A DNA stretch of 64,000 nt from Neurospora intermedia (taxonomy: Eukaryota > Ascomycota > Sordariomycetes > Sordariales > Sordariaceae): contig BTPP01000004.1 in NCBI GenBank assembly GCA_037102815.1, positions 682,001 through 746,000 of the forward strand, given 5' to 3'. Made by a program: the position numbers and the translations under genes. Position 1 is the first letter of the stretch. The number at the start of each line of letters is the position of its first letter. Below the pieces are notes generated by a model. It was not told where the DNA came from. It worked only from the letters and a program-made list of their open reading frames with translations, and ran no database searches. Below, one piece after another: positions 23,541 through 34,900 of this stretch.

Positions 23541-25159
23541 GACGGCGGTCTTGGGAAGGCTGTTTGCTTGTCTTGCGCTAAGAGTGTCTTGTAAGAGCTG
23601 TAGAGACAAAGATGGGACTGCACCAACAGGCACTGCTTGGCTTCTCGGCGCATGAGGTGTCACCCAGGTCAAGATGAGGGACAGGACGATACCTCGCGCC
23701 TTATCAGTCGTGGCTGGTATGGCGATGGGTAGATGACCATGGGTGTTGATAGTGTAGTAGTGGTAGCGTCTTGGTGGTTGTCATATCGGAGACAGGACGC
23801 TAGTACCTTGGCTATGCGAGGTTCCGTCCAGGCCCTCGGTGGGAACAAGTGCTAGTCTAGGTAATTCTCCATAGTCATATAATTGTGTACTTGTAGTTGT
23901 ACAGTCCGACAGATACCGGTTTGTTTGTTAGTCCGTAACCTTGGGCCAACTTCTTCAAGCGTCTCAACGACAGTTTAGTTTCTGATTGGAGAGTAACGGT
24001 GGAAAAAATATGATTAGTAGAACAAGTTGGACACTATACTTAATGATATATTTGTGTATACAATGTATTTGTTTTGAAGTACTAGCTAGCCCATGGCAGC
24101 GTTCAGTATGGGTTGGTTTGTGTCTTATCCGGCGTACAAAGCTACAGGTACCTCTAGCTAAGATAACAAATCGATTGTGGGGCGATGGGCTTCCCGACTG
24201 GCCCCAGTGTTTTCCCCGCCAGTGTCCAACCTGGAGTTCGGTAGAGGCAGCTGCTGCCCGGGCCATGACGGGGGGGCCACGGGACCGCGGGCTCCTGGCG
24301 ACGGCCTGCTCGTGGCCGCCCTTTTTGGATTTAACCAGAGCTAAGCCTGATCCGGAAGGGAAATAGCAGCAGGTGCATTAGCGCTTTTGTTAATCCGCTT
24401 GCGAGACCAGAGATTCTTTGAGCTCGTGTCAGTCACTTCACCGATTTCTTCACATTTGGCACTTTGGCGAGTCTCTTCATGTTTGGCGCATCTTATCAAG
24501 CCACCGCCTTGCAACAACCTTCGCCGACTTTTCTTCAACCTTCCGCCACTCTCGTCGTCATGGACTGACATTCATGACACATGGAAACCACCCTCTTCCG
24601 CTTGTTTTCCCTTTTTCTCCCCAGGGATCGGAATCCCGAGATACGTAGCACTATTCTCTACGCCTTTGCAAGTCACCATGGGGAAGACCAAAAAGGATGC
24701 CAAGCCGTACTTGCTGCAGTTTTAGTCCACCCGGCTGGTGATGATGGAGCCTTTGTCATGTTGACGGATTTTTTCTTTTTTTCTTTTCTTTTTTTTTTTT
24801 CCCCTTTGGCGAGAACAATTACGACTACGACAAATTCCGCCCGGACTTTCGAAGTATCCGGCTAACACTTGGACCGGGGCACCTTGGCCCATGATCCCCA
24901 AATTTTGCAGCCAAGTGGGGACGCTCCTCGTCTGCGATTTGTTAGCGGGAGACAAGCTCCCCTCCCCATCGCCACCTCAAGGAGTTACTTTGTCTCCCTG
25001 CACCTTCATGTGTGTACGATAGCAGACTTCTATTATATAGAAGGAGACGGTCAATCAATGCCCATTCTGTGTCATGTCCCCATCACTATCCATCTACATA
25101 CAATATTTGATAACATTCTCGACAGTGTCACGCCCTGAAGCTGTGTACTCTGCTGCAAG
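23541..25159. promoter_or_regulatory. Divergent intergenic region between Zn2Cys6 regulator and MFS exporter
   Basis: About 1.6 kb shared by two outward-facing genes. A polypyrimidine tract (24767-24804, T/C only) and C/T-rich stretches around 24590-24640 lie on the exporter side. A tiny frame at 24679-24726 (15 codons) could be an upstream ORF of the exporter transcript. CGG/CCG triplets that could bind Zn2Cys6 proteins occur (for example near 24190-24300), but no clear paired site can be claimed by eye. Confidence 0.5.
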
Positions 25160-26940
25160 ATGGGCCAGCAAACACTAGAACAACAACAGCAACAGCAACC
25201 ACACCATCAGCAACCCCAACAACATCCAGAATCGTCCGAGTGTGAGAGCTCTTCTCAGGCACAGCAGGATGTCCGGGTTGACGCCACCACTGAGTTCGAT
25301 CTCGACCGCGTTGGTCGTCAACGACCCGCTGTCTTTTCGAGCACCTTGGAAGAGGTCATGTTCTGCGGATCCATCCTCATTTCTATGCTCATGAGTGTGA
25401 GTTTGTTCGATACCATGGCTCGTCACGCACTCAACTGACACATGCCACCTTGGCTAGGAATACTTTGTTTCTGGCTTTAATATCATTTTGCCCGGACTCG
25501 CCGGGGCGCTAGATATTCCCAAAAATTCCCAAACATGGCCGTCCAGCGTCTTCTCCCTTGTTACCGGCTCTTTTCTCCTGCCATTCGGCCGCCTCGCCGA
25601 CATGTATGGAGCCTACTTCATCTTCACCGGCGGCCTGGTTTGGATGTGCATCTGGTGCTTGATTGGTGGCTTTAGTCAGAACTATCAGATGCTCATCGTC
25701 ACCAGAGCTCTTGCCGGTCTAGGTCCCGCTGCTTTCCTGCCTACTGGTTTGATGCTGCTGGGGAAGACCTATCGTCCTGGCCCGAGGAAGAATCTCGTTT
25801 TCAGTCTCTATAGTGCATTCGCTCCGCTCGGTTTTTTCATCGGAATTATCCTGGGTGGGGTCACTGGCGAGTATCTTTCGTGGCGTTGGTGGTTCTTTAT
25901 TGGAACCATTATTCTGTTTGTGACAAGTCTGATGGCTTATCTCACCATCCCCAATGATAGACACCAGGCTGTTGCTACCCGCGGAGGAGCCAAGATGGAC
26001 TACTTCGGTTTGTTCACCATCGTTCCGGCTATCATTCTTATCACCTTTGCCATTACCACCGGTGGCTCGGCTCCAAATGGTTGGCGCACCCCTTACATTC
26101 CCGTAACGTTCGTGATCGGAATGCTTTTCCTCTGCGCCGCTATATATCTCGAGGGTTGGGTCGCTGAGCAGCCTCTACTGCCGAAGGATCTATTTGCCGC
26201 AAAGTATATGAAGAGGTTCACGCTTGCTCTCTTCTTTGCTTACGGAGTGTTCGGCATTTTCTTGTTTTATGCCAGTTTACAGTAAGTTCCCCACTTCCTA
26301 AGGACTAAAAGGTACTCGAGCTGACCTGCTCCTCAGCATCGAGGCATTCATGGGTGCCTCCACCCTCCAAACGGCGACCTGGTTCGCTCCTATGGCTGGC
26401 GGTGGTATCGTCCTAGCCACCATCGGCGGCTTCACCCTTCATAAGCTTCCCGGTAGAGTGCTATTGATGATATCCGGAGGCGGTTGTCTTGCCAGCGTTC
26501 TTCTCTTTGCTCTCATCCCCGACCATGCCAATTATTGGGCCTTTGTGTTCCCCGCCATGCTTGGAGCCACCATTGGTGTTGATATTACATACCTGGTGTC
26601 CAACGTCTTCATCACTACCAATGTACCTGCGCACATGCAAGGTACTGCGGGCGCTCTCATCAACAGTCTTGTCTTCATTGGCATCAGCTTCTTCCTCGGT
26701 CTCGCCGATCTGGCTGTTGCTGAAAGTGAGGGCACGTTTGACGGCGAGAACCACAGGGTGGCCTTCTGGTTTGCAGTGGCCTGTGCCGCTTGCTCTCTGC
26801 TTCTTTTCTGCCTTATCGATCCCGGCAAAGCCGAAAGCGAACTTACCTTGGAGGAACGGATGGAAGCTGGACTTGGACCCAAGAAGGAAACGTCTGCGTC
26901 TGGTTCGGAGTCGTCAAACCCTGAACCGGAGTCCGAATAA
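25160..26940 (+). CDS. MFS drug/small-molecule exporter (DHA2-like, Atr1-type)
   Basis: Three exons, 25160-25396, 25458-26281 and 26337-26940, giving 554 residues. Introns of 61 and 55 bp have GTGAGT and GTAAGT donors and CTAG and CTCAG acceptors. The N-terminal 80 residues are cytosolic with a Gln/His-rich run. Membrane segments start at about residue 68. The loop 2-3 signature is GRLADMYG (about 123-130), and TRALAGLGPAAFLPTGLMLLGKTYRPGPRK is present in consecutive parts, with the motif C-like APLGFFIGIILGGVTGEYLS. These features fit proton-antiport DHA2 exporters such as the yeast aminotriazole-resistance protein Atr1, not sugar importers. The C-terminus is a Glu/Ser-rich cytosolic tail. 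It is likely in the plasma or vacuolar membrane; the substrate is unknown. Transcribed away from the Zn2Cys6 gene. Confidence 0.9.
25397..25457 (+). other. Intron 1 of MFS gene
   Basis: 61 bp, GTGAGT...GGCTAG. Splicing joins ILISMLMS to EYFVSGFNII in the first membrane helix. Confidence 0.85.
26282..26336 (+). other. Intron 2 of MFS gene
   Basis: 55 bp, GTAAGT...CCTCAG with branch GCTGAC. Splicing joins FLFYASL to HIEAFMGAS. Confidence 0.85.
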
Positions 26941-27107
26941 AGAACGATCTTTCATTTGCATAGCTTCGGAGTTCATGCTTGGTTTCATAGGTATTGAACA
27001 TCGGTCGACTTATAGAATTTGTCTTGAGCATATCATCAAGCGGAGCACACTATGCATCATATGTAATATCATCTGCTACATATTGATTATTCTCGCCGTT
27101 TAAATAC

Positions 27108-28075
27108 TCAAAGCTCGTCCTTGAATCTTCTCTCGTTCAACTCCTCTCTTACTTTTTGACGCTCTCCTCTTTGGATCCTCCCTTCGTTTCTCCTGATGGT
27201 TCGATGCATCTTCTCCCACATCAATCGCGTGTGTTTTCCCTCTTCTGTCTCGGTGACGGCCATTGCCTCGATCTTAAATGTAATGTCTCGATTGCCGAGG
27301 TCCCGCCTGGGCTTTGTGTGGCTCGTAACCCATGCTATGACCGAGTGGTCGATGGCTTGAGTTTTGTATTTGACGAGATTGTTCAGTTCGCCTATGGTGC
27401 TGGAGATGAGCACAGTTCCAAAGTCTCGAATTTTCTTGATAAAGGTACAGGGTACTCACGCTCGCAATTGCTGCCTTTGGAAACCCAAAGAGGCAATATT
27501 TCGTATATCGCACCAGCTGGAAACACCACGATCTTATTCTTGGCGAAAATCGGCGAGGCCCCATGAGCATCCGCTGCCTCTCTTGTTAGGGAAGGCTTCA
27601 TGGTTCCCGTTACTTTATCAGTCTGGTTCTCGGGTTTTCTGAATACCGCAAACATCCACTTGTCATTGTCTGTCTTGCTGGTATCTCGCTGCTGGTTCTC
27701 TATCCAATCCCTAGCAGGTCCCGGCACATCAGCATACTCCATCACCACGATCTCACGGTCGTGTCCCTTATGGTCAACCCCATCCCAACTGCCCATGTAA
27801 GACCGACGACCGAGAAAGTCCTCAACGGCATCATGCCACGGAGACAACCCCTCCGGTGGTTCTGCTAAGAGATCGCTGAGTTTGTACATCATGGCATGAA
27901 AGGTGCCCTCGGCTCGACAGTTCACGAGAAACCCACCCGGGTCGGTGCCGTCGTCGGGAAATGGGCGAGACCATCTGAAGGTGTCCACTATGCCGTATTC
28001 GTAGATGTCCCAGTTTGTGGCTGCAAGTGCAGCATAACGGATAGCGAGGGCTACGAAAAGTAGGTTGGCCTTCAT
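27108..28075 (-). CDS. Secretory-pathway protein of unknown function ending in KDEL
   Basis: Two exons on the minus strand, 28075-27460 and 27391-27108, giving 299 residues. The 68-bp intron has GTGAGT and CCATAG ends. The ATG at 28075 gives a classic signal peptide (MKANLLFVALAIRYAALAA, cleavage likely before TNW). An in-frame ATG seven codons upstream (28096) would bury it. The mature part has only two cysteines (in VNCRAEG and SNCEREL), so a single disulfide is possible. There is one sequon (NQT in PENQTDK), and Trp/Asp-rich stretches such as DTFRWSRPFPDDGTDPGGFL. The last 50 residues are a highly charged helix ending RRFKDEL, a literal KDEL ER-retrieval signal at 27111-27122. I do not recognise the family. 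It could be an ER-lumen protein or a lineage-specific secreted protein. It is the last gene before the AT-rich block. Confidence 0.7.
27392..27459 (-). other. Intron of KDEL protein gene
   Basis: 68 bp, GTGAGT...CCATAG on the minus strand. Without splicing the frame stops 23 codons after the donor; with it the frame continues 94 codons to KDEL. Confidence 0.7.
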
Positions 28076-28611
<536 letters not shown>

Positions 28612-28696
28612 CGAGAGTAATCGACCATACAATGGTAATGTATTGAGTTTTAGAGGGGAAGACTCGAGAGGTCTAAAGGTCTAGAAATGGGAGTAG

Positions 28697-28850
28697 GTGT
28701 GCGACGCACAAGGCAACGAAATGAAGCAGTTGATGTGTGTATTGAGTTGCTAAGAAGAAAGAATCTAGGGAGAGGTCTAGAGGGCTAAAGACTAGCGAAG
28801 GTGAGGCCGTGAAAGGGTTAATAGTGCCTAGAGTGAAAGAGCTTCCAATA
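28697..28850 (-). repeat. Partial copia-type LTR (degenerate copy)
   Basis: About 154 bp closely similar, with small gaps, to 29118-29276 (shared GTGCGACGCACAAGGCAACG, TGTGTATTGAGTTGCTAA and GAGGGCTAAAGACTAGCGA). On the minus strand it begins TATTGGAAG where the other copy has TGTTGGAGG. The similarity stops at 28697, so only one end of the LTR is present. It is either a truncated solo LTR or an older nested insertion. Confidence 0.75.
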
Positions 28851-28854
28851 TAGC

Positions 28855-29276
28855 TGTCATGGCCCAGATCCATGACAGTCACCACAACTAGGTCACGTGG
28901 CTGCGTGCCGCCTTCGCGGCGCACTCCGCCTGACTAAGCGGGGCTCGGCGCGCACGTACTTAATCTCGTATAGCTAGCTCGCTCTTGCACCTTTCCTCTT
29001 CCTCTTTCTTTAGCTTTTGTGACGGCGCGGCTCAGCCGCTGGTCATTCTGGTCATTCACGCAGTGCGTGGCCGCGACGGACCCACTGCAAGGTTCTTGGC
29101 AGCGCACAGGATCTATATCTGTGCGACGCACAAGGCAACGAAATAAAGCAATTGATGATGTGTGTATTGAGTTGCTAAAAGAAGAAAGAATCTGTAGAGA
29201 GGTCTGGAGGGCTAAAGACTAGCGAGGGGAGGCCGTGCGATGGGTGAATAGTTCCCAGAGTCACGTACCTCCAACA
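28855..29276 (-). repeat. 3' LTR of the copia element
   Basis: 422 bp. On the minus strand it starts TGTTGGAGG, directly after a polypurine tract (CTATAGGGGTG), and ends GGGCCATGACA, giving the TG...CA ends of LTRs. It is GC-rich and nearly free of RIP-type change (CGCGGCGCACTCCGCC), in sharp contrast to the element body, which starts at the next base. Confidence 0.8.
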
Positions 29277-32200
29277 CACCCCTATAGACCGAAAGACCCT
29301 AATAGCCGTAATATCTATATACATTATTTACTTTGTAATACATTATATAGTATTATTCTCAAGCCCAAAGGACCTTCTTTTAATAAAGACCGATCAGCTT
29401 AACGAACTTTACATATTTATCCGCCTTAAGCGGTTTAGTCAGACTGTCAGCAGGCATCTCCTCTCTAGGGATATAGATAACCTCAATAGTCTATCGTTCG
29501 ACTTATTCAACCAACCATTTATATCGAATATCGATATATCGGCTATAGGCTAGAATATTTTTATTAAACGCTCTATCTCTAATATTAGTACTATTAGTAT
29601 AAAGGATCTTTTTAATATTATTAATTATTTTAATAATACTCAAATCATTAAGTATACTACTAATCCAATTTAGGAATTTAGTAGTTAGTACGAGGTTAAT
29701 AAACTCAGCCTCTATCGTACTAGTAATAACAAACTCTTACTTCTTTAACTTCTATAAGATAGGTCCCGATATAAAGAATACTATATACCCTACAATACTA
29801 CGCCTTCTTAGTATATTATCTATATACAAAATATCTATATATATTCTAAATTGCAAGTTTATTATTAGTAAAGCCTTTCCTTCCAAAATAATACCCAAAT
29901 TAAAAAAACCGGTTAGATATCGCTATAAATACTTTATAATAATAGTATACTTATTTATCGGTTTAGTATTACCTTTAGCTAACTTACTGATAGTATACGT
30001 AATATTTAGTCTAGTACCTAAAGATACCTAATTTAAAGAACCGGTATACTTAATATATAACTTTAATTTACTAGGAAATAATTCACCTCTATATATTTTA
30101 AAGTCCGGTAGCTAGGGAGTTTTAACCGGGTATAGTAATTCGTTTACGGTATTAGAATTAAATTTAGCGATAATTGATCTGATATATTACTCTTATAATA
30201 TAAAGACTATACGTTTATCTCTATTTCTAATAATATTAAGGCTTAGGAAGGTATATACTAATCTAATATATTTAATAGTAAAGTATTATTATAATTAATA
30301 ATAAAGGTCGTTAATAATCTTCTTACTAGGTACTACAATAAAGAAGTCGTTAATATAAAGGATAAATAAAGCATCTAATCCGTTATAGATTAAAAGGTAT
30401 ATATCTCCCCCGATAGAGATAAAACCTATCTTTTCAAATATAAGTAGGACTATCTTAAATTAATATAATAAACTACAGTATAAACTGTAAAGAGCTCTAA
30501 TTAGTAGGTAAATTAGTTTATTACAAGGTCTCTTCTCTAATCTAATCGGTTATTTAATATAGTATTTACAATCGTCGGGAATAAAGGCGTTTGAAAAGGC
30601 GGTATTAATATTAAATTATTCGCAATCCAAATCGTAAATAGCTATAATAACTAAGAAGAATCTTACACTAACTATATTGGCTATAGCAATATAAATATCC
30701 TATATTACCCAATTATCTTTACTCTCGTAGTTACCGCACACTACCCATCTAATACGTACGAAATATTCTTTATTATTAATATCGTACTTTTCGTTATAAA
30801 CCTATTTGCCGGATAAAATAGTTATATTTAGGGTTTTCTAAACTAGTCAGTATACTCCCTAATCCTCGAGTACCTTAACTTACTTCTCTACTACTAGGAA
30901 TTAGTAAGTCTTAAAATTATTAAGTTTCTTTACCAACTAGTAATTCTTAAATATAGAGTAACTATTAGTATTAATTTAAAGATTATAAATAGCCTTTATT
31001 ATTTTCAAGCAATATTAGAGTAAGTATATTACATATCTAACTTCAACTATATTGTAGAATAATCTAATATTATATTCAATAATGTTATTATTACTATTAA
31101 TAACTAACTAAGTACCGTACTTAAAATTAAATAGTTTAACTGTAGCCGATCTACGAAGTCTACCTTTATATACTTCTATAATTATAAATAAAGCTACTTT
31201 TATAAAGGGTTAATTTCTCTATATAGTCTACGGGGTTACCTGTATTTATTATTACCTTATTGTAGGTAGCGGGGAATCTAGAGTCAAACATATAATATTT
31301 AATTAATTTAGTTCTTATTTCGTAAAGGTATAGTTCGGTATAGGGTCTTCTTTATTAAGGTTCTCAAAATCGACTAAATCGCCTTATTATTATTAAACTT
31401 CCTCTTCTTCCTCTATTAATTGCATTGGTTCATCGTAGTATTAAATCAATTCGGGAGGTTAAGAAGGTGGGGGAAGTAACATTAAAGCGCCTTCTCCCAG
31501 TACTAGTATTACTTCTGGTATTGGATAATTAAGGTTGAAGGGTATAAATAGTACCCTCTTTTACTGATTTTTATTATTGTTATTATTCATAATCTAATTG
31601 GAGTTTAATTAATCTATAGACTCAATTGGGGATAACCGGTATAAACTAATTATAATAACCTAAATAATTATACCGCTATCTACTACTTCTTTAATTTCTT
31701 AAATAAATTAATCTAAAAAGAATACTCTATAAAGGATAGCTTTAATTACTAAATCCTTTAGTTTATTATTATCTTTAATAAACTTAACCGTACTAGTACG
31801 AATAATTATACTAATTTCTGGATCCCAAATCCAGCAAATTCTACTATAATTATTATTGTAACTTATAAATTTACTATAGCGGGCATATATTTAGAACTTA
31901 TCTCCCTTAACGCACTTCTCTAATTTAATAAAATAATATACTATATAAAAGAAAACTCTTAAATAGTCAAAACGAAACTTGATTTAATCCGCTAGGAAAC
32001 CAAAGATCGTTCGTATAAATACTTTATAGGGAGTCTTATTATTGGAATTAAACTTTATTAGTGTATAATATTAAGTATTATTATAACCGCCTAAACTACG
32101 AATAGCTAGAAGTATTCTAATATACCCAAATCGAACATTAAAACTCTAACTCTAATTATAATAATATAGCCAGCTCTCTCTAATTTACCGTTTATCTATA

Positions 32201-32860
32201 ATATATATATTAGGGTTTTATATAATTAGACTCCTTTTTTACAAGCTTATTCTACTAGCTTACTCTTTTAGAATTCTATTATATTAAAGCTAAATTCAGG
32301 ACCGCTATCGAGGCTAATAATTTTAACCTTAAGTCCAATTTAGAATTCAATCTACTTCTTAAATTAAATAACAATAATAAAAGTATCTCCCTTATTAGCG
32401 TAGAACTTTACCCAATAATAACTAGAAATATTACAAATAAAATAAACTATATAGTAAACTCCTATATATCCTACTTTATTTTATAAAATTACATTAATTC
32501 GTATAAATTAAAATAGGGTCGTTGTAATTAGGTAAGTCCCTTTAAAAATATAATCGGTTGCTTTAACGTATAAATACGCATTGTAATTATAGTCGTTAAC
32601 GTTACTAAACTTAATACTAGCTTATTTATAAACTTTAAGAACCTAATCTCTACCTACGTATATTATTCTCTTATATATCGTTATATAATTAATCGAGGCA
32701 AGTATTATATACCGAAGTATAATAATTATTTAATCGAAGTTATTTAATTGAAATACTAGTCAAGCTACCAAACTATTAATAAATTTATATTAGATATATA
32801 TATAGTCTTATTCCTTGTACTATAAACTATAGCGCCTTATTAGTATAAGGTCCTTCTCCA
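29277..32860 (-). mobile_element. Ty1/copia element, 3' half (IN-RT-RNase H), RIP-dead
   Basis: Read on the minus strand in the copia order. Integrase at about 32.75-32.2 kb: ASIKFSNVNDYNYNAYLYVK, YYWVKFYANKGDTFIIVI and LDSGPEFSFNIIEF. Reverse transcriptase at about 30.6-30.0 kb: the YVDD box appears as YIND at about 30346-30360, followed by GTRLNITYTISKLAK. RNase H end at about 29.5-29.35 kb: IEVIYIPREEMPADSLTKPL. Numerous stops sit at expected Gln or Trp codons. The polypurine tract and 3' LTR follow at 29276. The 5' half continues at 39.76-40.66 kb beyond a LINE insertion. Confidence 0.85.
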
Positions 32861-34900
32861 ATTCTCTGGAGGGGAAAACCGTAAGACGTTAAGCGCCTCC
32901 GGATGAAAACCTCTAGCTCTATCTCGGCTGTAGTTCACTACGCCGCTCCTACTTTGCTTATAGCTATAACAGTTCTCACCTACCGCTATAATGAATATAA
33001 TCTCGTCTCTTCTACTGCTACACTATCCTAATATTAGAATAATAGGAATAATAGGAATAGGATTAAACCCGGCTCGCCGCCTCCTTCGCCGCCTCTCTAT
33101 TTTACTCCCTACCGCTCCTTCCTCCGCCTTTTCCCTACTTCCCTATCCTATTTTTCTATCTACTACCCTACTTCTCCGCTTTCTTCCCCTATTTATAAAT
33201 ACCTCCGCCCTATTATTTACTCTCCTACCCTACGGCTTTACCCCTATTTATATTAATATAAAAGCTCCTTCCTTTATTTATATAATCCCCTATATAACGC
33301 CCCTCCTAATCCTTCTCTTCCTTCTTCCCTATTACAATTTCTATTAAAATAGCTTCCTCCGGCCGCTATCGTCCTAACCCTATCGATTTAACCTCCAATA
33401 TAGAAAGTTCTTCCCCTATTATATCCCTAAGTCCTATATCCCCTATAGTCCTTTTAATTATACTTTTAGAGCCTACGTTCCTTATTTGTACCCTTCGTAA
33501 TTTCTTTAATAATTATCCCCTTTAAAATTAATATAATTTCCTCCCTTCCTCCTTCGGTCCTTATACTAACTTAATTAATATTATTCGTAAAATTCCTTAT
33601 TTCTACTATATTCTAAATTTCGCCTCCGTTATACGTTCTAATAATAAACCTAACTCCTCTAATACCTTCAAAAAGGTCGTTGCTAATAAGATTTATTTTA
33701 TTTTATTTACCGGTAAATTTTATATCTTTCTTTCTTCTTTTTTTACTATCTAACTCCTATACTTCTAACTAATAGTACCCAAAACGCTACTTATAATTAT
33801 ACTACTAATAAATATATATTAAACGTTCCTACTAATTTTTATAATATTTATAACGCTATTTAAATAGTAGCCGTTACTATAATATTAGGTAACTCGGATA
33901 ATTTTAACCGCAATTTAAATACCTTCTATTATATTACTAATAACTTCTCTAATTATATATATATTCGCCTAAAATAGGACGGCCTTCCTACCGACTATAA
34001 ACGTCTTCCTTATACTATAAATTATAATATTATTAAATAGTAATAAAAGGGTTACTATAAATTAATTATAAAGGATATTCGTTATAATTATATCCCTTCC
34101 TTACCCGGCGGTAGTACTATAAATCTAATTCGGATTACGTCCAATTTTAGTAATAACGCTATTATTCTTATATATATTATATCCGGTAGTAATAATTATA
34201 CTACTCCTACTTATATAATTTCTAATTTTAATAATAGTAGTAGTTCCGTTCCTAGTAGCCCTATAACTATTAATACTCCTAATTACACCCTTATAAATAA
34301 TAATTAAATCTAATAGCGCTATAAGGTTACTATAAACTAAGTTCGTATAATAAAGTTACTCGAACAACTTTTTAAACGTAATTAAACGTTCGTTAAATAA
34401 TACTTTTCAATTCTTATTATAACCGTAATTTAAATAACTCCTGTAATTAGTACAAACATTTCCTCTTTATTTCCGTCCTATTATTTTAATATTATTAATA
34501 TTCCGTCTTCCTCTTAAGAATACTTTACAATTTCTTTATATTACTCCTCCTCTAATTTAATTACTAAATAATACTCTCTTAACCTCCTTAATTTTAATAC
34601 TTATAATAAAATCCTTTTAACTTTAACTCTATCGTCCAAATATTCCTAGAATTCTTCCTTCGTTAATAACCAAACTTCTAAATTTAATTAGAAAATAGTA
34701 TCCGTATTAAAGCAATTTAGGACAATATAAGTGAATATTTCCTTTTCGAACCCGTAAGTATAAATAGGAATTAAAACGCCCGGTACCTTCCTCCGATAGA
34801 GGAAAGCCCGGAGGCTAATAACTTCCGTTCTAACCTAAATAAAGAAGGAATTCTTCACTTTAATTAGTAAATATAACTCCTCTTCGGTTTCTTTTAATTA
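32861..34900. other. RIPped DNA, unidentified (possible plus-strand gene remnant)
   Basis: Between the copia integrase and the recognisable LINE sequence. The plus strand is pyrimidine-rich at 33.0-33.4 kb; a 118-codon frame there is low-complexity. From about 33.7 to 34.7 kb the plus strand reads as protein-like with RIP stops (for example RLPYTINYNII and VRIIKLLEQLFKRN), but I cannot name it. It may be the 3' part of the LINE or a separate older insertion. Confidence 0.35.

Noticed and set aside
23541-23672. N-terminal extension of the Zn2Cys6 protein by 44 residues
   Set aside because: The extended frame starts at TTG with no in-frame ATG; the ATG at 23540 places the zinc cluster normally.
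32991-33347. 118-codon plus-strand frame in the AT-rich block
   Set aside because: Pyrimidine-rich, Leu/Ile/Pro-dominated composition with no motif; likely open by base skew only.
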